Of a DNA stretch of 7,776 nt, positions 1 to 5,690 are shown one piece after another. The DNA comes from Alphaproteobacteria bacterium (lineage in GTDB: Bacteria; Pseudomonadota; Alphaproteobacteria; UBA9219). The DNA is taken from contig JAQUPC010000100.1 of the NCBI GenBank assembly GCA_028716765.1, positions 1-7,776 of the forward strand, written 5' to 3'. The notes under the pieces were generated by a model. The model saw only the letters and a program-made list of their open reading frames with translations, searched no databases and was not told the origin of the DNA. Every line of letters starts with the position of its first letter. Position 1 is the stretch's first letter. The translations under genes were made by a program, and so were the position numbers.

Positions 1-40
1 GGGCCGCCGCGAACGAGGTCACTATCTTTAATTCGTACAT
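1..40 (-). CDS. queD: Probable 6-carboxytetrahydropterin synthase (QueD/PTPS family), N-terminal fragment
   Basis: Only the first 13 codons are in the window; the gene runs off the left edge. The translation begins MYELKIVTSFAAA. This matches the usual start of QueD/6-pyruvoyl-tetrahydropterin synthase proteins, where a first beta strand leads into a conserved 'F-x-A-A-H' segment carrying a zinc histidine; that histidine would be the next residue outside the window. QueD converts dihydroneopterin triphosphate to 6-carboxytetrahydropterin in queuosine (7-deazaguanine) biosynthesis. The ATG at 40-38 was chosen because an AAGGAG ribosome site sits 7 nt upstream. An in-frame ATG at 112 would only add a leader with no family resemblance. 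The assignment rests on 13 residues plus a good start signal, so it is moderate at best. Confidence 0.5.
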   Translation of the reverse strand, partial: MYELKIVTSFAAA

Positions 41-47
41 CACCGGG

Positions 48-53
48 CTCCTT
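48..53 (-). promoter_or_regulatory. Shine-Dalgarno for the queD-like gene
   Basis: The minus strand reads AAGGAG followed by the 7-nt spacer CCCGGTG and then ATG at 40. This near-perfect site decides the start of the gene cut by the left edge. Confidence 0.65.
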
Positions 54-137
54 AACCTGAAAAACTTTATGCGCGGTTCGCGGGATAGCGGAGGCTCCGC
101 GGGCGCGATCATAAGCTTTTCTTAAATACCAAGTCTA
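54..137 (-). promoter_or_regulatory. Candidate promoter and leader of the queD-like gene
   Basis: On the minus strand, TAGACT (132-137) lies 18 nt upstream of TATGAT (108-113), a fair sigma70-type pair with 4/6 and 5/6 matches. Transcription would begin near position 100 and give a leader of about 60 nt. The leader contains two short GC-rich inverted repeats: 72-82 (CGCG-gtt-CGCG) and 88-100 (GCGGA-ggc-TCCGC). I saw no match to a preQ1 riboswitch consensus. The terminator at 223-253 isolates this unit from csp, which supports an own promoter here. Confidence 0.35.
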
Positions 138-222
138 CAAAGGCGGGAAATCGCGGGATTGCCGGAATTGGGCGATTGCTCGCATCCATTGGTTTCAGCC
201 CCACCCAACTTGACCGGATAGA

Positions 223-253
223 CAAAAAAGAACCCCGGCGCGAGGCCGGGGTT
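223..253 (-). terminator. Intrinsic terminator downstream of csp
   Basis: A perfect 9-bp stem (AACCCCGGC at 231-239 with GCCGGGGTT at 245-253, 5-nt loop) is followed on the minus strand by C and a run of six T (complement of 224-229). It lies about 33 nt past the csp stop codon and is the clearest rho-independent terminator in the window. The plus strand also has A residues before the stem, but no convergent plus-strand gene is present. Confidence 0.9.
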
Positions 254-285
254 CCGAACCAAAAAGCTTGAAGGGCGCGTAAAGA

Positions 286-495
286 TTAAGCGCCGGTCAG
301 CTTAAGATTGACTGCCGAAGTTTTGCCTTTGTTGGTCGCCAGTTCATAGCTAATTTGCTGGCCTTCTCTCAGATCGCTCAGACCGGCGCGCTCAAGCGCG
401 CTGATGTGGACGAATACGTCGGGACCACCTTCTGCGGGTTGGATGAAACCGAAGCCTTTTTTAGCGTTGAACCACTTTACTACACCGTTAGCCAT
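286..495 (-). CDS. cspA: Cold shock protein, CspA family
   Basis: This 69-residue single cold-shock-domain protein has the typical family length. Proteins of this type bind single-stranded RNA/DNA in the cytoplasm and melt RNA secondary structure. The sequence starts MANGVVKWFNAKKGFGFIQP. RNP1 (KGFGFI, residues 13-18) and RNP2 (VFVHI, residues 27-31) are intact, with the aromatic residues W8, F9, F15, F17 and F28. The segment ERAGLS (35-40) is common in alphaproteobacterial homologues. The open frame extends upstream to an ATG at 534, but the added 13 residues are not family-like, and an AAGGAAG ribosome site sits just before the ATG at 495, so 495 is chosen. The gene is monocistronic, with its own leader and an intrinsic terminator. 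Which paralogue it is, and whether it is actually cold-inducible, cannot be told. Confidence 0.95.
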   Translation of the reverse strand: MANGVVKWFNAKKGFGFIQPAEGGPDVFVHISALERAGLSDLREGQQISYELATNKGKTSAVNLKLTGA

Positions 496-500
496 AACAA

Positions 501-507
501 CTTCCTT
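501..507 (-). promoter_or_regulatory. Shine-Dalgarno deciding the csp start
   Basis: The minus strand reads AAGGAAG, then TTGTT, then ATG at 495. It selects the internal methionine over the longer open frame starting at 534. Confidence 0.75.
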
Positions 508-722
508 TACGTTGGTATTCACCGTTCTCACCACAAGACCGGTCTGGAGAGAGCCACCTGCAGAATGATCCCAGAGAGGCCACGGTGCAGCTTATAGCCT
601 ATCCGAAGGTTTTGGGAAAGTAATAAGAGGAAGGCCGGTTTTCGCCAATGAACAAGTCCAGCACACACAAACCATAGATGACGGGCGGGCGCTCCGGACC
701 CGGAATTTTCGCGCGTAACGGA
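508..722 (-). promoter_or_regulatory. csp upstream region: candidate promoter and structured leader
   Basis: This gap lies between the glgP stop and the csp ribosome site. The best -10 candidate is GGC-TATAAG (hexamer at 591-596, minus strand); no good -35 is visible (TTTCCC at 17 nt spacing). It would give a leader of about 90 nt, in line with the long 5' UTRs known for csp mRNAs. The leader contains a perfect 10-bp palindrome, AGACCGGTCT (536-545). A 12-nt hairpin (TCCGG-ac-CCGGA, 693-704) follows the glgP stop but has no T-run, so no terminator for glgP is evident. Nothing in this gap looks like a gene. Confidence 0.35.
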
Positions 723-3284
723 TCAGGTGCAGACGAGCTGCCGAGACCCCTGGCCCGCATCCGGAACACGCGTCTTTTCGGGCCTCCGGCATCTATTGTG
801 CGATCTTGTTTTTGTATCCGGCTTGTCGGGTTTGATGCCCCACATAAGGCGCACATATTCCTGAATGGTATTGTCGCTGGGGAACCTGGTGCCAGCGATC
901 ATGCATTGAATGGCTTTTCGGTTCCATCCATCGGGATTTTCCCGGTATTCATTTTCCGCCGCTTCGTTCGCGTCGCAGAAAGACGGGAAGTCGGCCGCAA
1001 TTTTATACCGGTCGCCTTTCCAGATTTCCTGAGGCGTTTCGTTTATGGGCATGCCGTCAACAAAAATGCCGGCGGCCTCTTTATCGTTGTAAATATACGT
1101 AAGCGCCTCATGCAGCCTTGCATAGTGCCGGTAAAGTTTCTGTTCGCCTTCGCCGTAACGCCCCGGTTCGAAATACTTAAGGGGACTGTAGCCTTCGGCG
1201 TCCAGCCTATCCAGTTCTTCTTTCGTGTGGCCGAAGGGGAAATTGTTTTCTTCCCCGGCGTAGTCGAATATTTCGACGTTGGCGCCGTCGCGCGTTCCAA
1301 GCGTCAACGCGCCGTTCAACGCGAATTTCATATTGCCGGTGCCCGACGCTTCCGTTCCCGCCTTCGATAGCTGCGCCGAAAGATCGGCGGCGCGCACGAC
1401 CTTGCGCGCTTTCGAGACGTCATAGTTTTCCACGAAGTGAATTTTAAGCTTGTCGCCGACGCGCGGGTCTTTGTTGACCCGTCTTGCGAGCCAGTTGATA
1501 AGGGCAATGTGAGCCTTCGCTTCTTTGTAGGCCGGGGCGGCTTTGCCCCCGAAAATCATAACGACGGGCGTGCGCACCTCGTCAGGGTTTTCCAGGATGC
1601 GCAGGTAGGAATCCACGGCGTACAAGATCATCAAAAACTGTCTCTTGTATTGATGAAAACGTTTGGCCTGAACAATGAACATGGCGTCGGGCGATATCTC
1701 GGGTCCGCCCTTTTCCCTGACATATGCGGCAAACCTGGCCTTGTTCGCGCGTTTGATCTGCCGGAAACGGGTGCGGAAATCTTCGTCGTCAACAAGAGGT
1801 TTCAAAGTCTCGCCAAGCGAGGAAAGATCCGTAACCCAGTCTTCGTTTCCCGTTATTTCCGTGAAAAGCTCGGCCAGAGCCGGATTGGTCCTGAGGAGCC
1901 AGTCGCGAGGCGAAATGCCGTTCGTGCAGTTTTTGATAAAGTCTTCGCCCCTTAAAAGAAGAAAATCATGATACTTCTCTTTCAGAAGTTCGGAATGCAT
2001 TTTTGAAACGCCGTTCATCCCTCCCGCCAAATAGGCGGCAACGAAACTCATGCGCACTTTACCGTCTTTGATGAGATAGATACGGCCGATCATGGCGTCC
2101 TGCTCTTCGGCGGGAAGGTGGGCGAATTTGGCCCGTATTTCCTTTTCGAGATCGTTTTGCAAATAGCGGACGATGGCGTAATGGCGCGGCAGGATTTTGC
2201 TGAACATCGACCAATCCCATTCTTCCGACGCCTCGGGCATCAGGGTGTGATTGGTAAAAAAGAATACCTTGCGCGCCATGGCTATGGCTTCGTCCGGTCT
2301 CATGCGGTGTTCTTTTTCCAGGATGCGCAGAAGTTCGAGCGACGCAAGGACCCCGTGCGTGTCGTTCAGCTGAATGGCGGCGCTGTCCTCGAGATTGTTG
2401 ATGTACGGATATATACGCAAATGACGCGCCAGAATATCCTGAACCGAAAGGCTCGCGAAAAAATGCTCCTGAAACAAACGGAGCTGCAGGTCGTTGGGAT
2501 ACAGGCAGTCGTTGATTTGACGTATTTTCCCGGCTTCAGGGCTGTCGGGATAGGCTACGTCGATGTCCCCGACCTCCCATAGCCGTTGCACGTTTACGGT
2601 TTCGCCGTCGCGGCTGGCTATCTGGATGTCATGAGCCAGGCCTTTGACCTCGATGTGGCCGCCATAAAACTCGACCGTATAATGGCTGCGGTCTTCACGG
2701 GGCATGCCGAACGGATTCCCGTCCTTCATCCATGTGTCGGCTTCTTCGATCTGAAGTCCTGTCGTTTTATCTATGACCTGGCGAAAGAACCCGTTTTTAT
2801 ACAGAAGGCCGTAACCCACGGCGGGAAAGTCAAGATTGGCGAGACTGTCGAGAAAACACGACGCCAGACGGCCCAGGCCGCCATTGCCGAGCCCGGCGTC
2901 CGTCTCGTATTCAAAAACGCTTTTCGGATTCCGTTGCCATTTTTCCAGGACTTCACGCGCAATCCCGGTAAAGCCCGTGGCGTCGAGCGCGTTGGAGATG
3001 TTGGATCCGGGAAGATATTCTATCGACAGGTAGTTCATGTGCTTGGCGCGCGAAACAACCCTTCTTTTTCTCGTGCTTTGCCCTTTGGGAATCAGGTAGT
3101 TGCGAAGCACGGTGCCAAGGGCCACGAACAAATCGCTCGTTCCGGCCGTTTGAGGCTCTTTCCCCAGCGTCTTGAGGGCATCGATGACAGCGATTTCAAA
3201 ATCTTTGGAATTAAGATCTTCGGGAAGAAACATGCCGGCGACAGGCGTGGCTTTGGCGTCTTGCGGTGCAAATGATGCCGGCAT
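723..3284 (-). CDS. glgP: Glycogen/starch/alpha-glucan phosphorylase
   Basis: This GT35 enzyme of 853 residues splits alpha-1,4-glucans with phosphate to release glucose-1-phosphate in the cytoplasm, the main step of storage-glycogen use. The active-site loop DAGLGNGGLGRLA (129-141) is intact. NHT (345-347) carries the conserved His. AKRFHQYKR (540-548) holds the Lys-Arg pair and the later Lys that contact substrate phosphate. The pyridoxal-phosphate site is EASGTGNMKFALNGA (645-659), with K653 as the Schiff-base lysine and E645 also conserved. The start at 3284 has the strong site GGGGAGG 5 nt upstream. It is somewhat longer than E. coli GlgP (about 815). The core ends near W815-G-I, and the remaining roughly 36 residues form an Arg-rich tail that may be out of frame. 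No other glg genes are in view, so it appears to be a stand-alone unit, downstream of the LigT-like gene with a 191-bp gap. Confidence 0.97.
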   Translation of the reverse strand: MPASFAPQDAKATPVAGMFLPEDLNSKDFEIAVIDALKTLGKEPQTAGTSDLFVALGTVLRNYLIPKGQSTRKRRVVSRAKHMNYLSIEYLPGSNISNALDATGFTGIAREVLEKWQRNPKSVFEYETDAGLGNGGLGRLASCFLDSLANLDFPAVGYGLLYKNGFFRQVIDKTTGLQIEEADTWMKDGNPFGMPREDRSHYTVEFYGGHIEVKGLAHDIQIASRDGETVNVQRLWEVGDIDVAYPDSPEAGKIRQINDCLYPNDLQLRLFQEHFFASLSVQDILARHLRIYPYINNLEDSAAIQLNDTHGVLASLELLRILEKEHRMRPDEAIAMARKVFFFTNHTLMPEASEEWDWSMFSKILPRHYAIVRYLQNDLEKEIRAKFAHLPAEEQDAMIGRIYLIKDGKVRMSFVAAYLAGGMNGVSKMHSELLKEKYHDFLLLRGEDFIKNCTNGISPRDWLLRTNPALAELFTEITGNEDWVTDLSSLGETLKPLVDDEDFRTRFRQIKRANKARFAAYVREKGGPEISPDAMFIVQAKRFHQYKRQFLMILYAVDSYLRILENPDEVRTPVVMIFGGKAAPAYKEAKAHIALINWLARRVNKDPRVGDKLKIHFVENYDVSKARKVVRAADLSAQLSKAGTEASGTGNMKFALNGALTLGTRDGANVEIFDYAGEENNFPFGHTKEELDRLDAEGYSPLKYFEPGRYGEGEQKLYRHYARLHEALTYIYNDKEAAGIFVDGMPINETPQEIWKGDRYKIAADFPSFCDANEAAENEYRENPDGWNRKAIQCMIAGTRFPSDNTIQEYVRLMWGIKPDKPDTKTRSHNRCRRPEKTRVPDAGQGSRQLVCT

Positions 3285-3289
3285 TATGA

Positions 3290-3296
3290 CCTCCCC
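3290..3296 (-). promoter_or_regulatory. Strong Shine-Dalgarno of glgP
   Basis: The minus strand reads GGGGAGG, then TCATA, then ATG at 3284. It favours this start over the internal methionine at codon 18. Confidence 0.8.
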
Positions 3297-3307
3297 GAAC
3301 TCGATCT

Positions 3308-3340
3308 TTTATATCCATAGCTCTGTAACAATACAGTGCT
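3308..3340 (-). promoter_or_regulatory. Candidate glgP promoter with a dyad element
   Basis: On the minus strand a TATAAA hexamer (3308-3313) would place the transcript start about 16 nt before the glgP ATG. No matching -35 box lies at the right spacing; that place is taken by a dyad, CTGTA-acaa-TACAG (3323-3336), whose arms extend with one mismatch to 3319-3340. This layout fits an activator-dependent promoter or operator, but it is read by eye. The rest of the gap to 3475 is AT-rich and shows no gene. Confidence 0.3.
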
Positions 3341-3475
3341 TCTATTTGTGCATCTGGAGAATCGCCAGACCAAAAAAGCTAACATTGTCCAAACGAAGTT
3401 CAAGGTACGAATTCATATAGAAGAAAGTAAAGCGAATCGTTTGGTTAACGGGAAGTTCCGGGAAAAAATTCGCGA

Positions 3476-4012
3476 TTAACTATGAAAACTTTGCGAGGCC
3501 AGAATTTCGAGCGTCCGCTGCACGTTGATGAGGCCGACGCGGGCGACGGCGGCATTCATAGGAGACCAGTGCGTCATGGCGTAAGCGAAGGCCTTTTGAA
3601 ATGCGCGGCCGCCGATGCCTTTGGTCAGCGTAACGTGCGGAGTCCACTTTGACGGATCGCGGTACGCTGGAACCATCGCGTAAGACGGCGCGAGAAAAGC
3701 ATGCGTACGTTCGTAGCAGGTTTGCAATTCCTGCGAGGGCAGGGGGGCGACGTAGAGAACTTTTTTGCGCCCCTCGAAGGAGCCGACGTCGTTCAGGGCC
3801 AGCGCGAACGTGCGAAGGCCGTTTGTCAGCTTTTCAAATTTCTCCGGAACGCTTTCCTGACGTTCGGCGTCGAACACGGCCAGAGTCAGGTGCGGGCCCA
3901 TTTTTCCGTCAAGGCGCGGCACGCCGGGCGCATGCCGCGCAAGGTCTTCGCGAAACGCATGAAGCGCCTGTTGCGCGTTGTCGTCGAACGTTAGAAAGAT
4001 GCAGTAACGCAT
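3476..4012 (-). CDS. LigT-like 2H phosphoesterase (2'-5' RNA ligase family)
   Basis: This 178-residue protein has the two H-x-T motifs that define the 2H phosphoesterase superfamily: HLTL at 41-44 and HVTL at 126-129. The spacing of about 85 residues is normal for the fold, in which the two histidines and two threonines line one catalytic cleft. Relatives act on 2'-5' or cyclic phosphate ends of RNA or nucleotides; the substrate here is unknown. The N-terminus MRYCIFLTFDDNA is a typical first strand and helix for the family, which sets the start at 4012. The open frame continues upstream to 4342, but that extension only translates the repeat element and the end of the neighbouring gene. No Shine-Dalgarno is visible before 4012; a TATATA hexamer lies 6 nt before the ATG. 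The stop is TAA, with no clear terminator after it. Confidence 0.85.
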   Translation of the reverse strand: MRYCIFLTFDDNAQQALHAFREDLARHAPGVPRLDGKMGPHLTLAVFDAERQESVPEKFEKLTNGLRTFALALNDVGSFEGRKKVLYVAPLPSQELQTCYERTHAFLAPSYAMVPAYRDPSKWTPHVTLTKGIGGRAFQKAFAYAMTHWSPMNAAVARVGLINVQRTLEILASQSFHS

Positions 4013-4030
4013 TGAAGTTATATACCACAT

Positions 4031-4148
4031 CGTCATCGTGAGCCGCCATAGGCGGCGTGACGATCCAGTCCCGAACGGCAAAAGAATTCTTGCCGGCAAA
4101 AAGAAAACTGGATTGCTTCCCCCGGCTATTGCCGGGGTCGCAATGACG
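4031..4148. repeat. Nested palindromic intergenic repeat (MITE-like)
   Basis: The ends form an imperfect terminal inverted repeat: CGTCATCGTGAGCC at the left, and at the right, read on the other strand, CGTCATTGCGACCC (11 of 14 match). Inside it are further dyads: GCCGCC-ata-GGCGGC (4042-4056), ATCCAGT (4063-4069) paired with ACTGGAT (4107-4113), a bulged hairpin at 4076-4095 centred on AAGAATTCTT, and CCCCGGC-tatt-GCCGGGG (4120-4137). The whole could fold as one long cruciform or RNA hairpin. The CGTCATTGCGA end and the ATCCAGT core resemble dispersed non-coding palindromic repeats known between genes in alphaproteobacteria and other bacteria. It fills almost the whole gap between the oxygenase stop (4150) and the LigT-like start (4012). 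There is no transposase, and no obvious target duplication was seen. Confidence 0.75.
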
Positions 4149-4149
4149 G

Positions 4150-4845
4150 TTACCCCTTCAACGTCACCGGACGGTCGGGGAGGCACAGTTGATAGCGATC
4201 GCGCCATTCGGGACTGACGTAGTTCACTTCCATCAGGCGGCGCACGCCGACGATTGGGCGTTTTTCGAAGCCGTGGAAAGTCGTATCCGTACGCACGAAA
4301 ATAACGGCGCGGTTGAACTCGGCCGTGCCGCGATCCAACCATTTTTGATCGGCGTCATAAATGTCCGTGCCCCAGTTTTTGGCTTCCGGGCCGGTGCAAA
4401 GATAAATCACCATCGAAAACAGCTTGGCGGTAACGTCCGGGTGCGGCTTGAGCCACATGCCGTCCGTGTCCTGCATGTATTCGATGCGCAAAAAGCCGCC
4501 TTCCAGCCGTTCCGGCGCGATGTTGCACGTCCCGGAGAACTGGCGCGCGACTTCAGGACGTTGGAACGCGTCGACGAAGGCTTTGATTTCCGGAAAGTCT
4601 TCCTGAAGCTTCGGCGTGAAGAACGTACGTTTGAAGTTGTTGTCGCGCAAATCGCGCACGCCGCCGCTGTCGCCCATGTCAGGCGGTTTGATCGGCAGCA
4701 TCATAATCCGCGCGCACATATCTTCGGGCAACGTGTCTTTCAACACCCAGCGGGTGTACGGCGAATCCAGCTGTTCGGCCTTTTTCATGGCCCGGCAAAA
4801 ATGCGCGGCGGTTTCTTCCGGCGCGGGGATAGCGGGAAAAGCCAT
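4150..4845 (-). CDS. 2-oxoglutarate/Fe(II)-dependent dioxygenase family protein (second of a pair)
   Basis: This 231-residue cytosolic-type protein has no signal peptide or membrane segment. It carries the double-stranded beta-helix signature of 2OG-Fe(II) oxygenases. H135-P-D137 (in KPHPDVTAKLF) is the HxD iron motif, the distal iron ligand is H191 (TFHGF), and R202/R203 (GVRRLMEVNY) lie where the 2-oxoglutarate carboxylate is bound. The strand SMVIYLCTG (144-152) follows HxD as in prolyl-hydroxylase-like members. Such enzymes hydroxylate or otherwise oxidise small molecules, amino-acid side chains or sugars; the substrate cannot be told. It begins 10 nt after the stop of the upstream oxygenase, so the two are very likely co-transcribed; the ribosome site is weak (AGGGCG). 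The stop is TAA, directly followed by the palindromic repeat. Confidence 0.8.
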   Translation of the reverse strand: MAFPAIPAPEETAAHFCRAMKKAEQLDSPYTRWVLKDTLPEDMCARIMMLPIKPPDMGDSGGVRDLRDNNFKRTFFTPKLQEDFPEIKAFVDAFQRPEVARQFSGTCNIAPERLEGGFLRIEYMQDTDGMWLKPHPDVTAKLFSMVIYLCTGPEAKNWGTDIYDADQKWLDRGTAEFNRAVIFVRTDTTFHGFEKRPIVGVRRLMEVNYVSPEWRDRYQLCLPDRPVTLKG

Positions 4846-4855
4846 GACGTTCGCC

Positions 4856-5572
4856 CTAGCGCTTGCTGGGGATGAGGCCCCACATGTTTTTCGGCAGGCG
4901 GCTCAGGATCCAGTCCAGCGCGGGGATCGATTTCACAAGCGCGCTCAGGCCGTGGCGGAAATATTCGCTCCGCACGTACTTTTCGGAGTCGCAGTAACAC
5001 AACTGCAGACTCATGCGCGGGCCTTTTTGCGGCAGGAAGCCGTGCCAGGACTTGTCGGAAACCTTGAACATCAGCATGGCGCCGAATTCGGGCGCGAACT
5101 CGAATTCGTAATCGCTGCGGTCGGAACTGCGGAGAATTCTAAGGCGGCCGCGCTCAAACGGCCATTCGCGGGTGAAGCCGACAAGGACGGTGACAATCTT
5201 GTGCTTCGAGTCCGGGTGGGCGTAGCCTTCGTTGTAGTGGCCCGTGGTGTTGCCCATCATGACGATGACCGGCGGGTTCTTGCTCAAATCCATATTGAAC
5301 TTCTTTTCGACGATCTTGCGGAACTTTTCGCTCAGCAGATCATCGACGACTTTCTTAAACTCCGGGCCATACTTGAGGTGGGGCAGGCCGAAGTAGCTTT
5401 TGATCGGGTAGCTGCCGCGCGTGGGAATCGTCGGCGCGTCGGCAAGAACCTTGTCGAGATAGATGTTGGGCATGGCGTCCGGGATGTAGCCCCACTCGTA
5501 CGGCTCCTTGTGGATATCGAGCCTGTCGATAGCCTTCTCGTCGAGGTAATTAAACGGTTTGTCGTCCAGCAT
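4856..5572 (-). CDS. 2-oxoglutarate/Fe(II)-dependent dioxygenase family protein (first of a pair)
   Basis: This 238-residue protein starts MLDDKPFNYLDEKA. The open frame reaches back to 5650, but those 26 residues look like leader translation, and a GGGAAAGGG stretch lies about 8-16 nt before the ATG at 5572. The iron motif is H119-P-D121 (AHPDSKHKIVTVL), the distal ligand is H177 (SWHGF), and R186 (GPRMSLQL) is the likely 2OG anchor. The spacing from first to last His (58) is close to that in the downstream neighbour (56), and both share HPD, HGF and a following Arg strand, so they are probably distant paralogues. The C-terminus after residue 205 is a Leu/Trp-rich amphipathic stretch ending in PSKR, which might contact a membrane or partner. 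The stop is TAG. Substrate unknown. Confidence 0.8.
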   Translation of the reverse strand: MLDDKPFNYLDEKAIDRLDIHKEPYEWGYIPDAMPNIYLDKVLADAPTIPTRGSYPIKSYFGLPHLKYGPEFKKVVDDLLSEKFRKIVEKKFNMDLSKNPPVIVMMGNTTGHYNEGYAHPDSKHKIVTVLVGFTREWPFERGRLRILRSSDRSDYEFEFAPEFGAMLMFKVSDKSWHGFLPQKGPRMSLQLCYCDSEKYVRSEYFRHGLSALVKSIPALDWILSRLPKNMWGLIPSKR

Positions 5573-5661
5573 GGTCGTTGCCCTTTCCCGGCCGGGGTGG
5601 TTTCGTGTCTTCCGGATACCTACGCTAATACTGCAAGAGGGGTAAATCAAGCGGCCCTAAA

Positions 5662-5686
5662 TTCCTCTCCCGCAAGAGGAGAGGAA
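5662..5686 (-). terminator. Hairpin between the RidA-like gene and the oxygenase pair
   Basis: A perfect 9-bp stem, TTCCTCTCC (5662-5670) with GGAGAGGAA (5678-5686) and a 7-nt loop, starts 4 nt after the RidA-like stop codon. On the minus strand it is followed only by TTTAGG, so it would be a weak terminator or attenuator rather than a full stop. The CCTCTCCCGCAAG-type arm also resembles short palindromes often scattered between bacterial genes. The remaining ~90 nt to the oxygenase start show no well-spaced promoter. Confidence 0.4.
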
Positions 5687-5690
5687 AAAG

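Noticed and set aside
72..100. Possible preQ1 riboswitch in the queD-like leader
   Set aside because: The inverted repeats are short and GC-rich and do not match the preQ1 aptamer consensus known to me.
3..125. Plus-strand open frame entering from the left edge and ending at TAA 123-125
   Set aside because: The 40-residue translation has no recognisable features, while the minus strand in the same place has a QueD-like start with a ribosome site.
678..1370. Plus-strand open frame of 230 codons opposite the glgP 3' end
   Set aside because: It is a mirror frame of a well-conserved phosphorylase; no domain or ribosome site supports it.
2586..3275. Plus-strand open frame of 229 codons opposite the glgP 5' end
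   Set aside because: Same reason: the opposite strand encodes conserved GlgP catalytic sequence.
4191..4204. TTGATAGCGATCGC, an 8/10 match to an Fnr box
   Set aside because: It lies inside the coding sequence near the end of an oxygenase gene, away from any promoter, and is best explained by chance.
4189..4875. Plus-strand open frame of 228 codons opposite the second oxygenase
   Set aside because: It is a His/Arg/Phe-rich mirror of the oxygenase codons with no family resemblance.
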